Source: Pseudomonadota bacterium (GTDB lineage: Bacteria; Pseudomonadota; Alphaproteobacteria; Ferrovibrionales; Ferrovibrionaceae). From it: DNA of 12,145 nucleotides. Shown here piece after piece: positions 7,341-12,145 of the stretch (its first letter is position 1; each line of letters opens with the position of its first letter). A program made the position numbers and the translations under genes. The DNA lies in assembly GCA_023434425.1 (NCBI GenBank), contig JAEYSS010000169.1, positions 1-12,145 of the forward strand, in the 5' to 3' direction. The notes beneath the pieces are model-generated. The model had not been told where the DNA came from. It worked only from the letters and a program-made list of their open reading frames with translations, and did no database searches.

Positions 7341-7346
7341 CTCTCC
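7341..7346 (-). promoter_or_regulatory. Ribosome binding site deciding the CNBD gene start
   Basis: GGAGAG on the minus strand lies 6 nt before the ATG at 7334, inside the 25-nt gap after the ABC-type gene. It supports a 151-residue product over the 193-residue reading that would begin inside the upstream gene. Confidence 0.7.
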
Positions 7347-7359
7347 ATCGGCCACACGA

Positions 7360-10014
7360 TCAGGATGGGGCCAGCATCTGCTTGAAGCGATCGCTGCGCT
7401 CGCACAACTCGGCATATGGTCCGGTGTGGGTAACGCGCCCGTTTTCGACCACCACCACAATATCGAAACTCTCGCAGTCCGACGCGCGCTGCAGCGACCA
7501 GATCAGACCGGCGTCCTTGCGCAATTCGGCAATCGACTTGACGACAGCGGCATGACTGCGCGGATCAAGCGCCGCAGTAGCCTCCGAAAGCATGATCCAG
7601 TCTGGCCGCTTCACCAATGCACGCGCAATCGCGAGCTTCTGGCGCTGCGCCGCATTCAGCCTGGCGCCGGCAATGCCCACCTCGAACAGCAGGCCAACGG
7701 CGATGATCGGTTCGCGCAGCTTTAAATGCTCGACGACGCTGGCGATCACCCGGCCGATTTTTTCCTGTGCCTGCGCCTGGCCATAGGCGACACGCCCGAA
7801 CAGGATGTTGTCGACGATGCTGGACGACACCGTGAACTGTTCGGGATGGAAGAAGGCGATTGCCCCCTTGCGATCCTCGGGCAGGGTTTCAGCGAAGATC
7901 TTGCGCGCCTTGAGCACCGCATCGCGCTCCGCGTCATCGAAATGTCCCAGACGATGCCGTGCCAGCACCAGCTTGAAGGGCAGCGACATCAGACGAACCC
8001 GGTCGACTTCCGGCAATTGCTCAAGCGTCTCGGGCTTGGTCCGCATCAACAGGTCTTTGTAATCCGGCAGGTCTTCCGACGAGATGAAACTGAACTGCTG
8101 GAAGAATTCATGTTCAGGCGGCAGATCGGCAAACAGTTCGACCATCGTACCGGCGACTTCATAGCCGATTTCGAGGAAGCGCCGGCGCAGCCCCACTTCC
8201 TCAAGTACGCGCAGCACATGCGGATCCCGCGCGAGATTGTCTTCCTGATAAACGCCGTTGCGTGCCGTACCGAACATCAGGTTCTCGGCGACGGTGGCGT
8301 TGTTGTTGTAGCGCGCTGGATCCCAGCCCTCGACCAGATCGGCCAAAGCTCCGTTCGACAGTTCTTCGCGGAATGCCCGGCGCGCCGCCAGCACGCGCTC
8401 GGCGACGTCGGGTTTCAGCTTCGGATCGACCGTGCCGCGCATGCCAAGCTGGTAGACATCCTCGTCGAAGCTGGCTGCCTTCAGCGCGGGAATCGCGACG
8501 GTGACGAGATCGTCGGGCCCGGTGGCACCGGCGGCCTGATAGTCCGTCCAGTCCGCGTCGGCATCGTGGGGCGAATTGCCTGACGCCTGGGCTTCCGCCA
8601 GTTCCTTTTGGTAAAACCTCGTCTGGGCGTCCGGCCGCTCACGCACGATCAGCGGGCGGTGCCGCAGGCCCATGAAAAGATTGTCGCCCAGCGAGGTGTT
8701 GAAGATGTAGCTGGATGCGTTGACATAGGCCAGGCGACGACCGGTGACGGTTTCGGGCAGTTCGGCCAGGTTCTTCTCGTTGATGGTAATGCGGCCCCGT
8801 GTGGGTTCGTGCAGCCGCGCCAGTAACTGCAGCAGTTCGTCGCGGCCATTGTCGCCGACGATGGCGACGCGGGCCGGCCACGGCAAGGAAAGGTTGAAAT
8901 TCTCGAGGATCGGCTGCCCCTGGTCGTCATTCAGAACCAGATTGCTGACGGCAAGCGGCCCGGCCAGCGACACGGGCTGCTCTGGTTCCCCCCACTGATC
9001 GGCCGGATCCCGCATGCCGTCCTGCACGAACTGGGTCACCACCTGCTCGTATTTCTGTTTCACGTCCTCGCGCTGCTGGTAGTGGTTCAACAACTCCTTC
9101 CACGGCGAAGCCATCTCTTTATGCGCATTCACTGCGGCAACCACTGTACCGACATCCATTTCGCCACGGATCGTCAGATAGCCGCCGATGGCGTAGAAGA
9201 AGAACGGGCCAAGCTGCTGAATGAAGTTGTTCAGAAACTTGATCATGAACTTGCGTTGATAGATCTCGACGCGAATCCAGTAGCTGATGCTCAGACGGCC
9301 GGTGAATTCGGCCAGCATGCGGTTCGACACGTCATGCGTATGCAGTTCGGTCACGCCGCTGATGCTTTCGCCGATGCGATCGGAAAGCCGGCGCTGGTTC
9401 TTGATGCGCTCGCGGCCGAGTGCGCGCACCTTGGCCTGCATTTTCGGCACGAAATAGAACTGGATGGGATAGAGGGCCACGGCGGCAAAAGCCATCAGCG
9501 GATTCTGCAGCAGCAGGAAACCGAAAATCACCAGCAGCATGCCGCCCTGGAAGATCGGCAGGGCGAAGCTTTCACCGATGAAGCCGCCCACCGGCTCGAC
9601 TTCGGCAATCACCATCGGGATGATTTCGCCCTGGCTGGTGCGCCGGAAAGTGGGCAGCGGGAAGCGCAGGATATGCGCATACAGCTCGTAGCGCATGCGG
9701 CGCAACATTCGCTCGCCGGCAACGCCCTGGAAGTAATTGATGGCGTATTTAAAGCCCTGCTGCACCAGGACGAGGAACAGGAATACACCACAGAGCCAGA
9801 ACAGATAGGTCGTATGATCCATCTGCCACAGGCCGAGGCCGTAGAGGTCGACAGGGAAGGAAATATCCTTGCCCTGGATACCCTCGTTCACGATCGATTT
9901 CGGGATACTGAGATAGTAATAATACGGAACGAAGGATGCGACTGACAGCAGGGTGATGATAACCTGCTGCTTCAGGCTGTATTTTATAATGAAGCCGTAG
10001 AGAGTCTTTTCCAC
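7360..10014 (-). CDS. ABC-exporter-like membrane protein with degenerate, enlarged nucleotide-binding domain
   Basis: The 884-residue protein has an exporter-type transmembrane domain (about 1-310) with hydrophobic segments near 16-35, 68-88, 152-190 and 262-282. It also has family-like coupling regions (RMLRRMRYELYAHILRFP, 102-119). A nucleotide-binding domain follows (about 355-884), but the catalytic motifs are altered. Walker A reads GDNGRDEL (387-394) instead of GxxGxGKS/T. The signature is LNAAQ (786-790). Walker B ends IMLSEAT, with Ser810 for Asp but Glu811 kept. The H-loop His is Gln842. Between Walker A and Walker B there are roughly 270 extra residues containing three Q-loop/ENLxFG-like segments (434-449, 567-582, 723-740). 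The start is GTG with AGGGG (10021-10025) 6 nt upstream. The frame is intact, so this is not simple decay. It heads the minus-strand cluster. ATP hydrolysis is doubtful; a regulated channel, scaffold or unconventional transporter is possible. Confidence 0.9.
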   Translation of the reverse strand: MEKTLYGFIIKYSLKQQVIITLLSVASFVPYYYYLSIPKSIVNEGIQGKDISFPVDLYGLGLWQMDHTTYLFWLCGVFLFLVLVQQGFKYAINYFQGVAGERMLRRMRYELYAHILRFPLPTFRRTSQGEIIPMVIAEVEPVGGFIGESFALPIFQGGMLLVIFGFLLLQNPLMAFAAVALYPIQFYFVPKMQAKVRALGRERIKNQRRLSDRIGESISGVTELHTHDVSNRMLAEFTGRLSISYWIRVEIYQRKFMIKFLNNFIQQLGPFFFYAIGGYLTIRGEMDVGTVVAAVNAHKEMASPWKELLNHYQQREDVKQKYEQVVTQFVQDGMRDPADQWGEPEQPVSLAGPLAVSNLVLNDDQGQPILENFNLSLPWPARVAIVGDNGRDELLQLLARLHEPTRGRITINEKNLAELPETVTGRRLAYVNASSYIFNTSLGDNLFMGLRHRPLIVRERPDAQTRFYQKELAEAQASGNSPHDADADWTDYQAAGATGPDDLVTVAIPALKAASFDEDVYQLGMRGTVDPKLKPDVAERVLAARRAFREELSNGALADLVEGWDPARYNNNATVAENLMFGTARNGVYQEDNLARDPHVLRVLEEVGLRRRFLEIGYEVAGTMVELFADLPPEHEFFQQFSFISSEDLPDYKDLLMRTKPETLEQLPEVDRVRLMSLPFKLVLARHRLGHFDDAERDAVLKARKIFAETLPEDRKGAIAFFHPEQFTVSSSIVDNILFGRVAYGQAQAQEKIGRVIASVVEHLKLREPIIAVGLLFEVGIAGARLNAAQRQKLAIARALVKRPDWIMLSEATAALDPRSHAAVVKSIAELRKDAGLIWSLQRASDCESFDIVVVVENGRVTHTGPYAELCERSDRFKQMLAPS

Positions 10015-10020
10015 GCTGTG

Positions 10021-10025
10021 CCCCT
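10021..10025 (-). promoter_or_regulatory. Ribosome binding site supporting the GTG start of the ABC-type gene
   Basis: AGGGG on the minus strand is 6 nt upstream of the GTG at 10014. There is no well-placed ATG nearby, and the hydrophobic first helix begins soon after this GTG, so the non-ATG start is accepted. Confidence 0.6.
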
Positions 10026-10038
10026 GGTCCCCGGTTAG

Positions 10039-10067
10039 ACCTTAGCCGAAGGAAATCGGCCAGCCAA
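10039..10067 (-). promoter_or_regulatory. Possible promoter of the six-gene minus-strand cluster
   Basis: TTGGCT (10062-10067) and TAAGGT (10039-10044) on the minus strand are separated by 17 nt. They would start transcription near 10032, about 20 nt before the GTG of the first gene. The match to the sigma-70 consensus is moderate. No clear operator palindrome was seen in the 205-nt divergent intergenic region, and the plus-strand promoter for the glycosyltransferase could not be assigned with confidence (TTGGCC...CATAGT is the best weak candidate). Confidence 0.35.
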
Positions 10068-10204
10068 TTGCCAGCCCGGCCCGGCTGTGCCCGGGATCAC
10101 TATTTAAGTCAGGGGCTTGCCGGAACCAGGGCTTGGCCTGAGCGGGGCCCATATGCCATAGTCCGCCAGAATTTGAGTTCCAGTTTGCCCCGATTGCTCC
10201 CGCC

Positions 10205-10212
10205 AGGGGGGA
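10205..10212 (+). promoter_or_regulatory. Ribosome binding site of the GT-B glycosyltransferase gene
   Basis: AGGGGGGA ends 7 nt before the ATG at 10220 and supports that start. Confidence 0.7.
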
Positions 10213-10219
10213 AGCCAGC

Positions 10220-11443
10220 ATGGTACCGCGTAGCGACGGCACTCGTGTGCTGATCTACAGCCACGACACATTCGGACTCGGCCATTTGCGCCGGTGCCGC
10301 ACCATTGCGCATGCCCTGGTCGAACGCCATCCCGATATGTCGGTCCTGATCATGTCGGGCTCGCCGATCATCGGCAGCTTCGATTTCCGCAGCAGGGTCG
10401 ATTTCGTGCGCGTGCCGGGCGTGATCAAACTGCGCGACGGCCAGTATACGTCGCTGAATCTGCCGATGGATATCGAGGAGACCCTGAAGATCAGGGGCGA
10501 AATCATTCAGCACACCGCCCGTGTCTTCGATCCCGATATCTTCATCGTCGACAAGGAACCGCTGGGCCTGCGCGGCGAAGTGCTGCCGACCATGAAGATG
10601 TTGAAGGAGCGCGGTACCCGCATCGTGCTCGGCCTGCGGGACGTGATGGACGAACCCAGCGCGCTGAAGCCGGAATGGGAACGCAAGAACGTCATGCCCG
10701 CGCTGAAGCACCTGTACGACCAGATCTGGGTCTACGGTCTGCCGCAATTCTGCGACCCCCTGGCCGGCATCACCCTGCCCGAGAAGGTGCGCCGCAAGGT
10801 GGTCTATACCGGCTATCTGCCGCGCACCTCGGGCGAGGCCCAGCCGGAACATCAGCTGCCGGAAATCACCCAGCGGCCCTTCCTGCTGGTCACACCCGGC
10901 GGCGGCGGCGATGGCGAAGGCCTGATCGACTGGGTGCTGCGCGCCTACGAGAGCAATGAAATCCTGCCCTATCCGGCACTGATCGTGCTGGGCCCCTTCA
11001 TGCAGAAGGATCGACGCGGTGAATTCCTCACCCGCGTTTCGCGCCTGCCGCGCGTGGAAGCGATCACCTTCGATGCCCATATGGAGCATCTGGTGCAGAA
11101 CGCCGTCGGCGTTCTGGCCATGGGCGGCTACAACACCTTCTGCGAAATCCTGTCGCTCGATAAACGCGCCATCATCGTGCCGCGCAAGCGTCCGCGCATG
11201 GAACAATTCATCCGTGCCAGCCGTGCGCAGGAACTCGGCCTGATCCGCATGCTGGAAGATGACGGCCAGTACGACCCCGCCGTGATGGCGAATGCCCTGC
11301 GCAACCTGCCGCGCCAGGCGCTGCCGTCGCAGATCGTCATTCCCGGCCTGCTTGAAGGCCTCGACAACGTCGACCGCCTGGTTCAGCCCTGGCTTCGCCC
11401 GTATGTCGAACGGCCGGGCAACGTGGTCGAATTGCGGGGCTGA
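10220..11443 (+). CDS. GT-B glycosyltransferase, family 28/MurG-like
   Basis: The 407-residue product has two Rossmann-like halves. The N-terminal acceptor half begins RVLIYSHDTFGLGHLRRCRT (9-28); the GLGHLRR loop is typical of family 28 and related GT-B enzymes. The C-terminal donor half carries LLVTPGGGGDG (222-232) and then MGGYNTFCEILSLDKRAIIV (301-320) with PRKRPRMEQFIRASRAQELG (321-340), the nucleotide-sugar-binding pattern shared with MurG and UDP-GlcNAc 2-epimerase-like proteins. No transmembrane segment or signal peptide is seen, so it probably acts at the cytoplasmic face. The start is supported by a strong Shine-Dalgarno site. It is transcribed divergently from the ABC-type cluster and is followed after 23 nt by a family-4 glycosyltransferase gene, so a surface polysaccharide or glycolipid pathway is likely. 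Donor and acceptor sugars are unknown. Confidence 0.85.
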   Translation: MVPRSDGTRVLIYSHDTFGLGHLRRCRTIAHALVERHPDMSVLIMSGSPIIGSFDFRSRVDFVRVPGVIKLRDGQYTSLNLPMDIEETLKIRGEIIQHTARVFDPDIFIVDKEPLGLRGEVLPTMKMLKERGTRIVLGLRDVMDEPSALKPEWERKNVMPALKHLYDQIWVYGLPQFCDPLAGITLPEKVRRKVVYTGYLPRTSGEAQPEHQLPEITQRPFLLVTPGGGGDGEGLIDWVLRAYESNEILPYPALIVLGPFMQKDRRGEFLTRVSRLPRVEAITFDAHMEHLVQNAVGVLAMGGYNTFCEILSLDKRAIIVPRKRPRMEQFIRASRAQELGLIRMLEDDGQYDPAVMANALRNLPRQALPSQIVIPGLLEGLDNVDRLVQPWLRPYVERPGNVVELRG

Positions 11444-11466
11444 CCCGCCACCCGCTCCTTTCGCGT

Positions 11467-12145
11467 ATGTCAGCGTCCACCCAGCCGCCCGCACCGTCGC
11501 CCGTCGCTTTTGTTCTGAAGGGATATCCGCGCCTGTCGGAAACCTTCATCGCGCAGGAGATTGCTGCGCTGGAAGACCGCGGCCTGGATATCCTGATCGT
11601 CTCGCTGCGCCATCCGACCGACCGCAAGCGCCACAGCCTGCATGACCGGATCCGCGCGCAAATCCTGTACCTGCCGGAATATCTGCATCAGGAGCCGCTG
11701 CGGGTGCTGCGCGGCTGGTGGCTGGCGCGTCGCCAGCCCCGCTATGGCCGGGCGCTGCAGCTCTGGTGGCAGGATTTCAAACGCGACCGCAGCAGCAACC
11801 GAATCCGCCGCTTCGGCCAGGCTCTGGTGCTGGCGGCCGAACTGCCGACGCGTTACCGGCATCTGCATGCCCATTTCATCCATACGCCGGGCTCCGTGGC
11901 GCGTTACGCTGCGCAGATCCTGCAATGTCCATGGACTGCCTCGGCCCATGCGCGCGACATCTGGATCACGCCGGACTGGGAGAAGCGCGAGAAGCTGGCC
12001 GACTGCATGTGGGCGGTGACCTGTACCGCCCATAACCAGACACATCTCTCCGCGCTGAGCAGTGCCGACCGGGTTTCGCTGGTCTACCACGGCGTCGACT
12101 TCTCCCGCTTCCCGGAACCGCCGGTCTGGCGTCCCCGCCGCGATG
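11467..12145 (+). CDS. Family 4 glycosyltransferase (WcaL/colanic-acid type), partial at window end
   Basis: The frame is open from the ATG at 11467 to the window edge, giving 226 codons without a stop; the 3' part is missing. The product begins with the family hallmark VLKGYPRLSETFIAQEIAAL (16-35). It continues with HLHAHFIHTPGSVARYAA (132-149), ASAHARDIW (158-166) and VYHGVDFSRF (207-216), all standard landmarks of exopolysaccharide GT4 enzymes that use nucleotide sugars with retention of configuration. The donor-binding C-terminal domain (EX7E motif) would lie beyond the window. It starts 23 nt after the preceding glycosyltransferase gene, which suggests one operon, although no clear Shine-Dalgarno site precedes the ATG. 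An exopolysaccharide or lipopolysaccharide assembly role is inferred from family and neighbour. Confidence 0.9.
   Translation, partial: MSASTQPPAPSPVAFVLKGYPRLSETFIAQEIAALEDRGLDILIVSLRHPTDRKRHSLHDRIRAQILYLPEYLHQEPLRVLRGWWLARRQPRYGRALQLWWQDFKRDRSSNRIRRFGQALVLAAELPTRYRHLHAHFIHTPGSVARYAAQILQCPWTASAHARDIWITPDWEKREKLADCMWAVTCTAHNQTHLSALSSADRVSLVYHGVDFSRFPEPPVWRPRRD

Noticed and set aside
7360..10014. Pseudogene interpretation of the ABC-type gene
   Set aside because: Although the ATPase motifs are lost, the 884-codon frame is uninterrupted, the transmembrane domain is well formed, and the gene sits at the head of a compact cluster. Loss of function as a gene is not supported.
10109..11494. Minus-strand open frame of 461 codons opposite the GT-B glycosyltransferase
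   Set aside because: The plus strand shows GT-B motifs and a good RBS; the reverse frame has shadow-like composition only.

Overview
The window looks like chromosomal DNA of a GC-rich alphaproteobacterium, possibly a member of the Rhodospirillales. The grounds are the base composition, the protein family styles and TTGnnn/17-bp spacer promoter-like sequences. No integrase, insertion sequence, CRISPR array or phage gene is visible.

Layout. A tRNA-Arg(ACG) gene lies at the left edge on the minus strand (19-95). A divergent plus-strand gene follows (354-1559), encoding a lipoprotein with a coiled-coil-like middle and a degenerate OmpA-like C-terminal domain. It converges on the next gene cluster at a bidirectional hairpin terminator (1582-1611).

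From 10014 down to 1636 six genes lie head to tail on the minus strand with small gaps (25, 7, 79, 3 and 12 nt), so they are probably one operon. In transcription order they encode: an 884-residue ABC-exporter-like membrane protein, a stand-alone cyclic-nucleotide-binding-domain protein, a small SAM methyltransferase, a 710-residue FAD-dependent oxidoreductase of the phytoene-desaturase/amine-oxidase type, a P1-family (DmpA/NylC-like) self-processing peptidase, and a periplasmic family-5 (peptide type) substrate-binding protein. No permease or ATPase partner for the last gene is present.

Across a 205-nt intergenic region, two plus-strand glycosyltransferase genes start: a GT-B enzyme resembling family 28/MurG (10220-11443) and a family-4 enzyme cut off by the window end (11467-12145). 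They suggest that an exopolysaccharide or cell-surface glycan locus continues to the right.

The most unusual object is the ABC-type protein. Its ORF is intact, yet the Walker A lysine, Walker B aspartate, LSGGQ signature and H-loop histidine are all replaced. The nucleotide-binding domain is also enlarged by what reads as three tandem, diverged copies of the Q-loop/helical/signature segment. Together with the adjacent cyclic-nucleotide-binding protein and modifying enzymes it may form an undescribed membrane system. The system's function is not deducible from sequence alone.
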